Source of the DNA: Aphanomyces cochlioides
Taxonomy: Eukaryota > Oomycota > Saprolegniomycetes > Saprolegniales > Verrucalvaceae
Assembly: GCA_019828595.1 (NCBI GenBank)
Contig: JAHQRK010000030.1
Location: forward strand, 1-64,000
DNA: 64,000 bases
Direction of reading: 5' to 3'
The notes beneath the pieces were generated by a model. It did not search any database, was not told where the DNA came from, and was given only the letters and a program-made list of their open reading frames with translations. Positions 1 through 10,054 of the stretch are shown piece by piece; position 1 is the first letter of the stretch, and every line of letters begins with the position of its first letter. The position numbers were made by a program, and so were the translations under genes.

Positions 1-2052
1 TGTAAAACACCACGTTGGATCTTAAATGGGTTGGATAAATGTCCATTGACAATAATTCGTCCACGACGATTTGAATAAAGCACTTTGACCATGTTGAGAA
101 AGGACGTGGAAAATTAAATTCCTTCAGGGTTGCCAATAAATAGGAATGGTTGACCCTATCAAAGGCTTTTTCAAAGTCCAAGAGGGCCACAATAGACTCG
201 GAGGAAAAAACTTCATAAAGTGATTCAGGTCTTCCAAGCGCAGTAAATTGGTTTGGATTGATCGACCACGAATAAAACCTGTTTGATCCGGGTGGACTAT
301 CGACTGAATGATTCTCTGCATTCGTTCTGCAAGGACCATTGTGAGGATTTTCACGTCGATATTGACCAAGCTGATGGGACGGTAATTTTTTTGGGAGTAG
401 TTTGTCGTCCTTTTTGTACAGCAGTACAATTAAACTTGTCAATTGGGAGGGTGCCAAGTTGGAGTGAGAGTTGATTTGGTAATAGTTATAGCATTTCCAA
501 AGCCAGGGACCATTCATGGGGAAACATTTTCAAAATTCCGTAGGGCAGTGAATTTGCCCCAGGAGTTGAATTCCGTTTGGAGTGTTTAATGGCAAAATAA
601 AATTCGTTTGCCGTGAGAGGAGCCCCAATAATCCTCTTGTCGTCGATATTGAGTCGGCGAGATATCAGAGTTTTTAAATACTTGGCCATTCTTTCCTTGT
701 CAACTGCCTCATGGTCGCCATACAGGTCAGAATAAAACTCGTGGAGTGTCGAGGAAATTGATTGTTGATCAGAAGCAATATTTCCATTGGACATTTTGAG
801 TGCCTTGAAGGGAGATTTTTGTAAAGGGATTGTGCGAGGTGGCTTCAGGTGAAATTTGGTACACCTTTCCGCTTTCTCGAGATGAGTTTGCATAGCAGTA
901 TCTTCCCGTAGGACTTTTTTCCTGTCATGGTATTCATGTATGGCAGCTTGAATTGTTTTGATACGTGCCATCAAGGACGCACATGGGGCGTTTTGGTAAT
1001 CCCGAATCAATAAAGCCAAATCCATAGATAATTTCTTGAGAGGCCTTTGTTGATTTTCGACCAACTCGTCGTGTAGGTATTTTAATTGATTTCGCATGTT
1101 GGTGATCATGGTGTCGAAATGTAGACCAACATTTGAGTTTAATTGGGTCTTGGTAAGGAAGGTTTCAAGTTGACGAGAGATAATGAATTTGGCCTTGTCA
1201 TTGTTGAGAACCCATTGTGGTGTTTTCCATGGACCAGGTCCCATTGATACTGCTGGACGTTTGGTCAATAATTTGCAGGGAGTGTGGTCAGCATGAGGAA
1301 TTAGTTCCAGGTGACGAAATTTCAGATGACGTAGGGATGCCATAGCAGACGAGATGAAAATATAGTCAAGCCGATTGACAAATTTTGGACTTGTGAAAGC
1401 ACGTTTCAGTGGATTTTGTTGACGGAAAATGTCAACGAGGTGTAAATCTTGTAGCCATAGGTTGAGTTCATATGAGCCATGAGTCGCATGAGTCGAAGGA
1501 CGGCATGAATCTAATGTTGGGAGAAAATAACGTTAAAGTCGCCACCAACAATATGAAAAGCTTCGGGGTGGAAAATCGCGAGGCAGATCATTAAAAAAAT
1601 CCACACGGTCGTGATAGTCGTACGGAGCATAGATGTTGTGAATAAAAACCGGGATATTGTCCAGAGTGGCCGATATAAAGAAATAACGACCACGGAGGAG
1701 AGGTTTGTCCCAAGAGTGGTTTAAATTGGTGCAATTGTCCAGAGGGCAGTCAGGATGAATAAATGTAGCAAGGCCTCCAGTAGGATGAGAGGTATGGCTG
1801 ATGGAATAAATTGGCTCCTCGTAGAAGAAAGTGCCTTGTTGGTTGGTATGTTTTTTCCAGTAGAAATTGATTTTGCCATGGTCGCTGGGGTAAGGCAGTC
1901 GAGTTTCTTGGATAAGTGAGATAGAGTTTTTGAGGAGAAAGTTCTTGAGAAGGTGGTGGAAAGAGTTGGAGAGACCATTTGTGTTGAGAAAACAAGCTAA
2001 TATCCCAGTCGATAATGGCTTGTGGTAGCGCGTTAATTGTGGTCACGGTCAT
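1..2052 (-). pseudogene. LINE A ORF2 (endonuclease/reverse transcriptase), frameshifted and partial
   Basis: The reading starts at the ATG at 2052 with the same N-terminus as the intact ORF2 copies, then loses frame near 1985 through a two-base deletion. Further indels lie near 1520, 1570, 490, 390, 205 and 107. The fragments keep the APE-type endonuclease motif GGDFN and the reverse-transcriptase motif YRPISLVNIDVK, but no continuous protein can be made. The RT catalytic YADD box lies outside the window. Confidence 0.9.
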
Positions 2053-2153
2053 GATTAATATTTGGGTTTTGATTTTTTGACTTCAAGTCGTTGTGTTGGT
2101 TTGGGTCGGGGGTGTGGTGATTGTGGTTTTAATTGATTTTGTGTGTTGGCGAG

Positions 2154-4677
2154 TCAATTGGAGTCTGCATTGTCACCATCGCCAAGTTCTTTGTAGTCGA
2201 GTTCAGGAGCCTTTTCGTCCGGAAGTAAAGTTAACAAGGCATCAGTATCCGAGTCAAAACACTTCGTAGGGTCAATTGTTTGGAGTGCCAGATCTTTCAC
2301 AATATGGCTCAACTCTTCTTCAATTTTATGATGTTGCACCAGGTTTCCAGCAGCAGGACTGGAAATTAATTTAATCAAGGAGGCGTCCGTGATTAAATTG
2401 CAATTGGGCCAACGGTGGACTTTGTCTTTCAGGCACAGATTAATATACTCATCGTTCGTATAAGCTTCAGGTGCTCTGTTGGACAGAAATAGATCGATTG
2501 CTGCTAGAGATCTTCTCATGTGGTAGTCTTCGTCATTTGGACACAAACTTTGGAATAGATTTGTGGGGCTGTAATTTTCAGGAGGAGGATGGCCATGCTG
2601 TTTTTGGTAGTACGAGGTAAATCGTTCTTCATCAATAGCTTGCATGGGATTTTCTCCAGCCATTAAACGTATAATTCCTCTCGAGGCAATTAAATTGGAT
2701 GCGATTTTGCGAGATTTTGGGTCCATATAGATATTTCCAATAAAGCCAGGTTGGTTGAGGGTTTCATCATGAAATACCAATGGGTTGGTAGATTCATTCA
2801 GTTTTTTCTTCAGCTCTGTGATTTGAGCCTTCACTTTGGCTCCTGCTGGTTTCGTAGAGGCTGGAATTTTTTTGGGTATCGTTGATTTTGGGGACGAAGC
2901 AGGACGTTTTTTGGGCGTGTCGGTAGGAACGATATCAAGATGGAATCGAGGAACCGTTGTGCCTGATGTTGTCACGTCAGAGTCGTCTGAGCTGAGGATA
3001 GCGAATCGATTTTGTGTTGGAATCGAGGTAGCTGATATTTTGTATTGGGGACCTTGAATAAAACCGGCTCGAGTTGGTTTAAATTCGTCCTGGGATAAAT
3101 TGGGTTTGTCTGTGAGAATAATATTATTCTCGCTCGAGCCCTTGGGTGATTGTGGAGGATTTAATATCTTCTTGGGTTGAGCTACCATTTCTTCCTCTTC
3201 GATATTTGATTTCTCCTCTTGTTCCATGTCCACATCGCTTGACAGGTCGACAAAGTTTTCCTTGCCATTTTGATTTTCCTTGGGATCGGCATTAGGGGAT
3301 TCGGAGTTTCCAGTTGTGCCAGTATTTTCCTTGGGGTGTTGGGTGGTTGGTTTTCTGTCGATGGATTTTCGGGAGCATCAGTCTTTTCCTCTGTAGCGTT
3401 TTCCTCGACATGGTCTGTATTCTTTTTAGCGTCGTCTTTTTGTTTGGCTTTTTCCAGTCTAGCTTGAACGCTGGGAGGGACCGTTTGATTGAGGGACCGA
3501 ATTTTATGTTGAAAAACATAAACTTGGTTTTGGATCTCGATTTCTCTCAGAGGCTCGCCTCCATCATCTGGTACCAATGCCAAAGGAGGAGTTTCGGAGT
3601 CAAAAAGGACTCGAAATTGGGTCGAGCGTAATAAATTGTCAGTACTGGGGTTAAAACCAACAATGACGCAGTGAGTGAGCTCTTCCAACTTTTTCAAAAT
3701 CGCTTTTTGAATATCGTGATCCACCAGGTTGTTGAAAGTAATAAAATAAAGTTTCGAGTGGGGAAATATTCAGGCACAGTAAATTCTTGTTTTCCCAGAC
3801 GAAGGGAGGTTCCACAAGTTTTGCGCAATAGATCATCGTCATAAAACGTCAAAGAGAGAGTAGTCGGGTTTTTCTTGTGGAACAGAATTTCCTTGAATTT
3901 CGATTCCCAAAGCGTACCCGGGTTTTGGGTAATTAAATTCGCTCGGATTTGGTAGTCCTTGACTTGACGGAAAGCTTCTCCCAGAGGAATGTCCACAGTG
4001 CAAGCCTTCGATGATGGAGTTTTCAAGATGTCTTCAATGAATTCATCCATAGCAGTAGGGTTTTGGCGGAATTCTCGAGCTTGTCGAATTAATTCTTCCA
4101 ATTCAGAGTCGTCAATGGGATGCCCACCAGTGTTGCGAACCAATTGGGTTTTCACATGGCGGGCTCCTTCCCAGACATTATTTTTCTTCGAGTTGGTTTT
4201 TTTGCCTTCGTTGTTGGACGAAGCTTGTTTTTGGGGTTGGAGGGTTTGGCAGGAGAGTTTGTCCCATCTTTGGAGGGATTTTTCGAATTAGGTAAAACTC
4301 GTCCATGAGGGGTGCCGTCAGGATGGGTAATATTCTCCCCAGGCTTGTCAGAATCCTTGGGTAATTTGCCACCATTGGCGTCAGAGGCAGGGTTTTCGTT
4401 GGAACCATTAATATCCATACCCATTCCTGCATCATCGGGTCCATTTTTTTTTGTCCATATTTGGACCAGTGTCACCACCTAAGTCAACACCATCTTGGTT
4501 GGAAACATTTTCCCTACGAAGAGAGTCGGACGCAGCGGCGCTGTTCCTAGAGGAAGGAGGTTTTTCAGCGGCTTCTCGGCTCGGACCGGGCGTCGCTTGG
4601 CTAGAGTCAGGCGTCGATTCACGTTGAGCGAATCGAGACACCGTCGAAAGGATGGTTTTTTCCGCGCTAGAGGCCAT
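2154..4677 (-). pseudogene. LINE A ORF1 (RNA-binding protein), frameshifted
   Basis: The reading starts at the ATG at 4677 (MASSAEK) and ends at 2154 like the intact 841-residue ORF1 at 33982-36507. It is broken into at least five frames. One break is a run of nine T at about 4444-4452 where intact copies have eight; others lie near 4228, 3765 and 3330. It is very similar to the intact copies apart from the indels, which points to recent decay or sequencing error. Confidence 0.9.
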
Positions 4678-4758
4678 GACGTTGTCGAAAGCACCTAAAA
4701 AGCAAGATTTTCCGTTGGGGGGCTGTGGTAGTTTAACCTACAAAGCAAAAACGAAAGT
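4678..4758 (-). other. LINE A 5' UTR
   Basis: These 81 bases lie between the tRNA-Ala half-gene and the ORF1 start. They contain a short hairpin (GTAG, six-base loop, CTAC). I see no pol III A/B box pair and no TATA-like element. Identical leaders precede the other full-length A copies. Confidence 0.6.
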
Positions 4759-4801
4759 CCCGCATGCTAAGCGGGCGCTCTACCATCTGAGCTACATCCC
4801 C
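4759..4801 (-). pseudogene. tRNA-Ala(AGC) 5' part, interrupted by A1
   Basis: Nucleotides 1-43 of tRNA-Ala: acceptor GGGGATG, D arm GCTC..GAGC, and the whole anticodon arm CCCGC/TTAGCAT/GCGGG with anticodon AGC. The T arm and 3' acceptor strand are cut off by the LINE. Bases 4759-4774 are the target-site duplication. Confidence 0.92.
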
Positions 4802-5488
4802 TTTTTACTGTTCTTTTGTGTCTGTGCATCAAGTCCGCCAAATCGTCCACTTTCTTGTTCTTGTCTGTACAAGGATAGATTGTGACGACCCTTTTGCAAC
4901 CAGGCATTCGTCGTGTCTACGGGATACTTGTATGCCAAAATGTCCCGTGGAGACTGTCGATTTCTTGTCGGCTTGTTGGAGAACTCGTTGGTGTGGATGA
5001 AGCTGTTGCAAACCCGTTTTTTGACAGTACGTCGATTTCTGGTCGTCTTTTTTTTGGTATCTGAGGGTGTGAATCGATAGAGCTTTTCAAAAGCAAGAGT
5101 TTGCAAGTAGTTTGAGGTCAATCGGAGCAATATTGCAAAAGTTATGAGCAAAAAACGATTTCGACCGATGGGACACGAACCGTTCACACCAAAAAGTGTC
5201 AAGCGATTGACAACAAAAGAGATGTTTTCTATCCTTCTTTATCCATGTGACGCGACCACAAACACCATTCAAAGTGCTGTACACATTCTGGTTCAACCAT
5301 TTCATTGCACATCGACCAAGTGATTCCAAGAAATATACTGTTCAAAGTCTAACTGTTATATTTTCCATTGTGGACAGTGTATACTTGTCAAGTTGAATAC
5401 AGATAATGTTGGAAAAGAAGTGTCCTACAGAGGTGAAAAGGAGATCGCGTGAAAGAGTAGTGTCCTGAATAGAAAGAAGCTAAAAAGA
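4802..5488. other. Intergenic spacer of the tRNA unit, first copy
   Basis: This non-coding spacer runs between the 5' end of tRNA-Ala and the 3' end of tRNA-His. I recognise no 5S, snRNA or protein gene in it; the short ORFs here recur in every spacer and overlap on both strands. This copy has extra homopolymer bases (eight T near 5048-5055 against seven elsewhere). The pol III stop of tRNA-His is the A5 run at 5482-5486. Confidence 0.75.
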
Positions 5489-5559
5489 TGCGCCTGCCGG
5501 GAGTCGAACCCGGATGTCACGGCCACAACGTGAAGTACTGACCACTATACTACAGACGC
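5489..5559 (-). tRNA. tRNA-His(GTG), copy with a one-base deletion
   Basis: The cloverleaf matches the other eleven copies, with anticodon loop TTGTGGC (anticodon GTG). One G of the CCCGGG run near 5511-5514 is missing, so the variable region shortens from four to three nucleotides if the T stem is kept. It may still fold, but this is the only tRNA-His copy with a change, and it lies in the same indel-rich stretch as A1. Confidence 0.85.
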
Positions 5560-5560
5560 C

Positions 5561-5606
5561 TGGAGAAGCAGGGTATCGATCCCTGTACCTCCCGCATGCT
5601 AAGCGG
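5561..5606 (-). pseudogene. tRNA-Ala(AGC) 3' part, interrupted by truncated LINE A
   Basis: Nucleotides 28-73 of tRNA-Ala: a second copy of the anticodon arm (duplication 5591-5606), T arm and 3' acceptor strand ending in A73. One base (c5560, a G on the sense strand) separates it from tRNA-His. It pairs with the 5' part at 8003-8045. Confidence 0.92.
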
Positions 5607-8002
5607 TTAACTGAGTATATTAAAGAATTAATATGGCCCAAAAGGGCCGCAAACTAGACTTTCGATTTTGGCTTCATAGGTCGCATAATAAATATGTGTT
5701 GCGAAATGTGACCTTGGAAGGTTCTTGTGGAAAATCGTCCAGTGTTGCTTAACCGAAATAGACTTGGGTGTGGGGTAATTTGGAGGAACCATGGCAGAAA
5801 GAAAATGTTGCATGGCGATTCAGGCTGTGAAAAAATTCAACAGTATAGAGAAGAGCCATACAAGCAACTTTCTTTTCATGACCATCTTGATCCGAGTTGG
5901 TGGTGGCGAGATACGAGGCAATTTCGGGTTGACTGTGGAGGACTTGAAAATTTGTATACAAAAGTCTTGATAAAAATTCCAAGTGGAGGTACGCAGTGAA
6001 AAAGGCCAAGTAAATAAAAGCTTGAGTTGGGGTCGATCCATGAATAAATAAATCGACAGGAGAGGAAGGCCAAAAATTGACAAAAGGGTCGAAACAGAGT
6101 AAAATCAGGCCCAAGGAAAATAAATTGGCAAGAGGTAGGAGCCCAAAAAATCCAAAAAGGTCGTGGCCAATTTAATTCGACCTCAGGAGGCCGAATTAAA
6201 TCGCTGTAACCATGGGAAAAGCTGGGTTTGAGAGAAAAGACCATCCAAAATAAAATGTTCTTGGACGATTTGACCAGCCAAAAAAATCAACGAGGTCGGT
6301 CGTTCCATGACAAGCAAAGTTGATTTCAGGAGCGTCTTCATCGGAGTTGATGGTGGCGAGATAGAGGGAAAATCCCTTGTGGGTTGGGCTTTTGGGGTAA
6401 ACCTCCCAAAAATAATAAAAAAGGGTAAAATATTTGGGAGGAGCCATTTTGACATGCGCCATGGGCGGATAGGTCTGAGCGCGAGCATCGTCGGAGCTGG
6501 ATTTCGAACGGCGCCGCGGTGCATGGAGCCACTTGGCAGAATCGTAGCGACGATACGTACGAAGGATAGCGCACCATTAGAATCGCCATAGGTAGTGTGT
6601 AGCGGGAGAGCGCTAGCCAAAACCAGTGTTTTCCAATCGGGCGTCTCGGCGGCCAAATTTGAAGGAGTCATAACTTCCGAACGGCTATGAGATAGATAGC
6701 CATACTTGGTGTCCTCCATCAATGGAGGCTAGCGGTGGATGCACCATATTAATCGGTGCATATAGAGTCGTGTAGCTGAAATGAGCTACGATGGTCGTTT
6801 TGGAGCCTTATCGGCTCAAAATGGTTTGGAATCGGAAGTTGGGTTCCTGTGCTGCTATCATGGTGCTTGATAGCTCAAATCCATCGCGAGGACGTTCTCG
6901 AGCCTCTCCAACTCTAAGTTGGGCGATCGGAGTTGATTTGCGTTCAGGAGCCATTCCGATGAGTTTTAGCCATTTCACCAAAAGTTGTCGGGGCGACGGC
7001 AAGTAGGTTCCAGGGCTTCAATCATCGCTCTTGATGGCTTAAAACACTCGTCTAGCCATGATAGGATGGAAAAGAGTCATAGCCGGTCGATTGGAAATGA
7101 TTTGCGACCTGTAGCCGACTTAAGGTTTTGTAGCCGGTGGATAGGGGCGGTTGACATTTTGGATTGAGGATTGCGAGCAAACCAGGATGTTTCAGGGCGT
7201 TCTAACGCTTTGGCTAGTCGTAATAAGTGGTGGAGCCACCCACTAGACCCCTAGATGTCACTCGGTGACCGTAGGGAAAGCGTTCGAGTTGTCCTGGTGT
7301 TTCACCGGTTTGGGTGACAGTCCAAAATGGGTTCGTGGTTTTGAACCATAGATCTGCAATATGTGCTAGTTGGTGTCGGCATAGAGCTCGATTCAACTGA
7401 GATAACAAGCCACTAAACGTAGAAATCCACGCAGTAGGTCGAGAGAAATTTCACTTTTGGTGACGGGTTGAAACCGGTTCAAAATGGGTGTCACCGGGTC
7501 GAATTTCCTTTCGAATTTTGTTTCGCGAGTTTGGCGAGGTTTGAGCACTCGCAAACTGGCACATCTTGAGGAGGAGACATGGGAGAATCTTTTAGGCACC
7601 GTGGCGCAATTTTCCCGAACAAAAAGTGTGCACTCGATTTTGAGATTTCGCCCCCAGGGGGAGACGTCGTAACAATTTTCAAAGTGTTGTTGTGAGAGAA
7701 CCACTGCACTTTTTTTGCAATCTAACGCTTGCGTTTGTCTGCTGGGATGTCTAGCAACCCTGAAGACCATTAGAATGTCTGAAATGATCGTCAGAGCAAT
7801 GCCAGAGTTGTCGATAGTTTTGCCATTTTGGGTGAACGGATAAAGTCAAGTCGATTTTGTGAACGACTCGGCATGAGATAAAGTTACTTGGTGTGTCCAT
7901 AGAGCTCTGTTAGCTGGGGCTAACGAGCCATCAAACGCATGAAAAGGCCAAGTGGGTCGCGAGAAAATCCACTTTGAGTTTTCCCATTGGTTTGGGTGAC
8001 TT
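5607..8002 (-). mobile_element. 5'-truncated LINE A (3' UTR only)
   Basis: These 2396 bases equal the 3' UTR of LINE A, from its 3' end (5607, ttaactgag) to a point about 39 bp short of the ORF2 stop. At 8000-8002 it breaks off directly into the target duplication (8003-8018). This is the usual 5' truncation from incomplete reverse transcription, and it shows the element is inserted 3' end first at this site. The open stretches inside it match non-coding sequence in the full-length copies and are not genes. Confidence 0.93.
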
Positions 8003-8045
8003 CCCGCATGCTAAGCGGGCGCTCTACCATCTGAGCTACATCCCC
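8003..8045 (-). pseudogene. tRNA-Ala(AGC) 5' part
   Basis: Nucleotides 1-43 with anticodon AGC; right-hand partner of 5561-5606. The target duplication is 8003-8018, possibly starting one base earlier because the element ends in T. Confidence 0.92.
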
Positions 8046-8723
8046 TTTTTACTGTTCTTTTGTGTCTGTGCATCAAGTCCGCCAAATCGTCCACTTTCTT
8101 GTTCTTGTCTGTACAAGGATAGATTGTGACGACCCTTTTGCAACCAGGCATTCGTCGTGTCTACGGGATACTTGTATGCCAAAATGTCCCGTGGAGACTG
8201 TCGATTTCTTGTCGGCTTGTTGGAGAACTCGTTGGTGTGGATGAAGCTGTTGCAAACCCGTTTTTTGACAGTACGTCGATTTCTGGTCGTCTTTTTTTGG
8301 TATCTGAGGGTGTGAATCGATAGAGCTTTTCAAAAGCAAGAGTTTGCAAGTAGTTTGAGGTCAATCGGAGCAATATTGCAAAAGTTATGAGCAAAAACGA
8401 TTTCGACCGATGGGACACGAACCGTTCACACCAAAAAGTGTCAAGCGATTGACAACAAAAGAGATGTTTTCTATCCTTCTTTATCCATGTGACGCGACCA
8501 CAAACACCATTCAAAGTGCTGTACACATTCTGGTTCAACCATTTCATTGCACATCGACCAAGTGATTCCAAGAAATATACTGTTCAAAGTCTAACTGTTA
8601 TATTTTCCATTGTGGACAGTGTATACTTGTCAAGTTGAATACAGATAATGTTGGAAAAGAAGTGTCCTACAGAGGTGAAAAGGAGATCGCGTGAAAGAGT
8701 AGTGTCCTGAATAGAAAGAAGCT

Positions 8724-8728
8724 AAAAA
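8724..8728 (-). terminator. RNA polymerase III stop after tRNA-His
   Basis: Five A on the plus strand give TTTTT on the transcribed sense strand, two bases past the discriminator base of tRNA-His. It sits at the same offset after all twelve tRNA-His genes. tRNA-Ala has no stop of its own, so this run should end a joint Ala-His transcript. Confidence 0.8.
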
Positions 8729-8730
8729 GA

Positions 8731-8802
8731 TGCGCCTGCCGGGAGTCGAACCCGGGATGTCACGGCCACAACGTGAAGTACTGACCACTATACTACAGAC
8801 GC
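8731..8802 (-). tRNA. tRNA-His(GTG)
   Basis: A 72-nucleotide cloverleaf with all four stems paired: acceptor GCGTCTG/CAGGCGC, D stem GTAT/GTAC, anticodon stem TCACG/CGTGA around loop TTGTGGC, T stem CCGGG/CCCGG around TTCGACT, discriminator A. It has no intron. The genomic base before G1 is also G, so the extra 5' G of histidine tRNAs is encoded, though in eukaryotes it is normally added after processing. That G is the only base between this gene and tRNA-Ala. This is the reference copy for the others listed. Confidence 0.96.
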
Positions 8803-8803
8803 C

Positions 8804-8849
8804 TGGAGAAGCAGGGTATCGATCCCTGTACCTCCCGCATGCTAAGCGG
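8804..8849 (-). pseudogene. tRNA-Ala(AGC) 3' part, interrupted by SINE S1
   Basis: Nucleotides 28-73. The acceptor strand keeps U70, which would form the G3-U70 alanine identity pair with the 5' part. It also has A54 in place of T54 in the T loop, and T67, which mismatches T6; both are in every copy. Duplication 8834-8849. Confidence 0.92.
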
Positions 8850-9205
8850 TTTATTGAGTATATTACCTAGGTTATAGTGGATATGAACTACTTTAACTCA
8901 GCTGGACCAGGTCTAACGGCTTTGTCTTGATAGTTCTACCTTTTCGGTAGTACAGCGATTCGACACGTTTTTACAGAACGGCCACATTAAACTGACACTT
9001 TCATTCCGGTAACCGCTTCCGGACAATCCTTCTCTTGTAAGTTCGAGGCGCACTTAAGTTTCCCGATCACATACATCCCATTAAATACCGTGCTTTCGGA
9101 CAGGGGGGGTGGAGGGTTGCAAATCCCTCGTCCTAGCCCGGGATCGAACCGGTGACCTCTCGCTTACGAAGCGTGTGCTCTACCACTGAGCCAATTTCCC
9201 CCCTT
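8850..9205 (-). mobile_element. tRNA-Ala-targeting SINE, copy S1
   Basis: A short non-coding retroelement of 356 bp read on the minus strand. Its 5' head (about 9130-9203) resembles tRNA-Thr with anticodon loop TTCGTAA (CGT), an A box at 9183-9193 and a B box at 9140-9150, so it carries its own pol III promoter. The body has two hairpins (TCCGG..CCGGA and CTACC..GGTAG) and no match I recognise. The 3' end agrees with the LINE A 3' end at 14 of the last 16 bases. It lies exactly in the site LINE A uses, between duplications 8834-8849 and 9206-9221. It has no TTTT on the sense strand and no poly-A tail. LINE A is the likely source of its reverse transcriptase (inference). Confidence 0.87.
9130..9203 (-). 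other. tRNA-Thr(CGT)-like head of the SINE
   Basis: D arm GCTC..GAGC, a partly paired anticodon arm and T arm CCGG/TTCGATC/CCGG are present, but the expected acceptor strands GGGAAAT and CTAGGAC do not pair. On the RNA, the 5' G6 run could instead pair with a C6-C7 run about 30 bases past the T arm, closing a larger cloverleaf-like structure with an extra hairpin. It is therefore a promoter-bearing tRNA-derived head and not a working tRNA-Thr gene. Confidence 0.75.
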
Positions 9206-9248
9206 CCCGCATGCTAAGCGGGCGCTCTACCATCTGAGCTACATCCCC
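9206..9248 (-). pseudogene. tRNA-Ala(AGC) 5' part
   Basis: Nucleotides 1-43; partner of 8804-8849. Two T (9204-9205) separate the SINE G-run from the duplication, the same in all seven SINE copies. Confidence 0.92.
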
Positions 9249-9935
9249 TTTTTACTGTTCTTTTGTGTCTGTGCATCAAGTCCGCCAAATCGTCCACTTT
9301 CTTGTTCTTGTCTGTACAAGGATAGATTGTGACGACCCTTTTTGCAACCAGGCATTCGTCGTGTCTACGGGATACTTGTATGCCAAAATGTCCCGTGGAG
9401 ACTGTCGATTTCTTGTCGGCTTGTTGGAGAACTCGTTGGTGTGGATGAAGCTGTTGCAAACCCGTTTTTTGACAGTACGTCGATTTCTGGTCGTCTTTTT
9501 TTGGTATCTGAGGGTGTGAATCGATAGAGCTTTTCAAAAGCAAGAGTTTGCAAGTAGTTTGAGGTCAATCGGAGCAATATTGCAAAAGTTATGAGCAAAA
9601 AACGATTTCGACCGATGGGACACGAACCGTTCACACCAAAAAGTGTCAAGCGATTGACAACAAAAGAGATGTTTTCTATCCTTCTTTATCCATGTGACGC
9701 GACCACAAACACCATTCAAAGTGCTGTACACATTCTGGTTCAACCATTTCATTGCACATCGACCAAGTGATTCCAAGAAATATACTGTTCAAAGTCTAAC
9801 TGTTATATTTTCCATTGTGGACAGTGTATACTTGTCAAGTTGAATACAGATAATGTTGGAAAAGAAGTGTCCTACAGAGGTGAAAAGGAGATCGCGTGAA
9901 AGAGTAGTGTCCTGAATAGAAAGAAGCTAAAAAGA

Positions 9936-10007
9936 TGCGCCTGCCGGGAGTCGAACCCGGGATGTCACGGCCACAACGTGAAGTACTGACCACTATACTA
10001 CAGACGC
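9936..10007 (-). tRNA. tRNA-His(GTG)
   Basis: Identical to the reference copy at 8731-8802, with T5 stop at 9929-9933. Confidence 0.96.
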
Positions 10008-10008
10008 C

Positions 10009-10054
10009 TGGAGAAGCAGGGTATCGATCCCTGTACCTCCCGCATGCTAAGCGG
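10009..10054 (-). pseudogene. tRNA-Ala(AGC) 3' part, interrupted by SINE S2
   Basis: Nucleotides 28-73; duplication 10039-10054; partner 10413-10455. Confidence 0.92.

Larger units (their letters stand above)
1..4758 (-). mobile_element. LINE A copy A1, 3' part outside window, decayed
   Basis: This is a non-LTR retrotransposon in the same orientation as the tRNA genes. Base 1 corresponds to base 21752 of the copy at 17285-26511, so the end of ORF2 and the 3' UTR lie off the left edge. Its 5' end abuts the anticodon-arm target duplication at 4759-4774. Against the other copies it carries many single-base and some two-base indels that break both ORFs, so it is either a dead copy or poorly polished sequence near a contig edge. 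Confidence 0.93.

Noticed and set aside
8062..8571. Recurrent 60-136 codon ORFs in each tRNA-unit spacer
   Set aside because: They overlap on both strands, lack domains, and recur only because the spacer is repeated; small indels between copies break them.
9130..9203. Functional tRNA-Thr(CGT) gene
   Set aside because: The acceptor strands do not pair and the segment always sits at the 5' end of the SINE.
8804..9248. tRNA-Ala with an intron in the anticodon loop
   Set aside because: tRNA introns lie after nucleotide 37 and do not duplicate the anticodon stem. Here 16-18 bp are duplicated and the insert is a retroelement of 0.36 to 9.2 kb.
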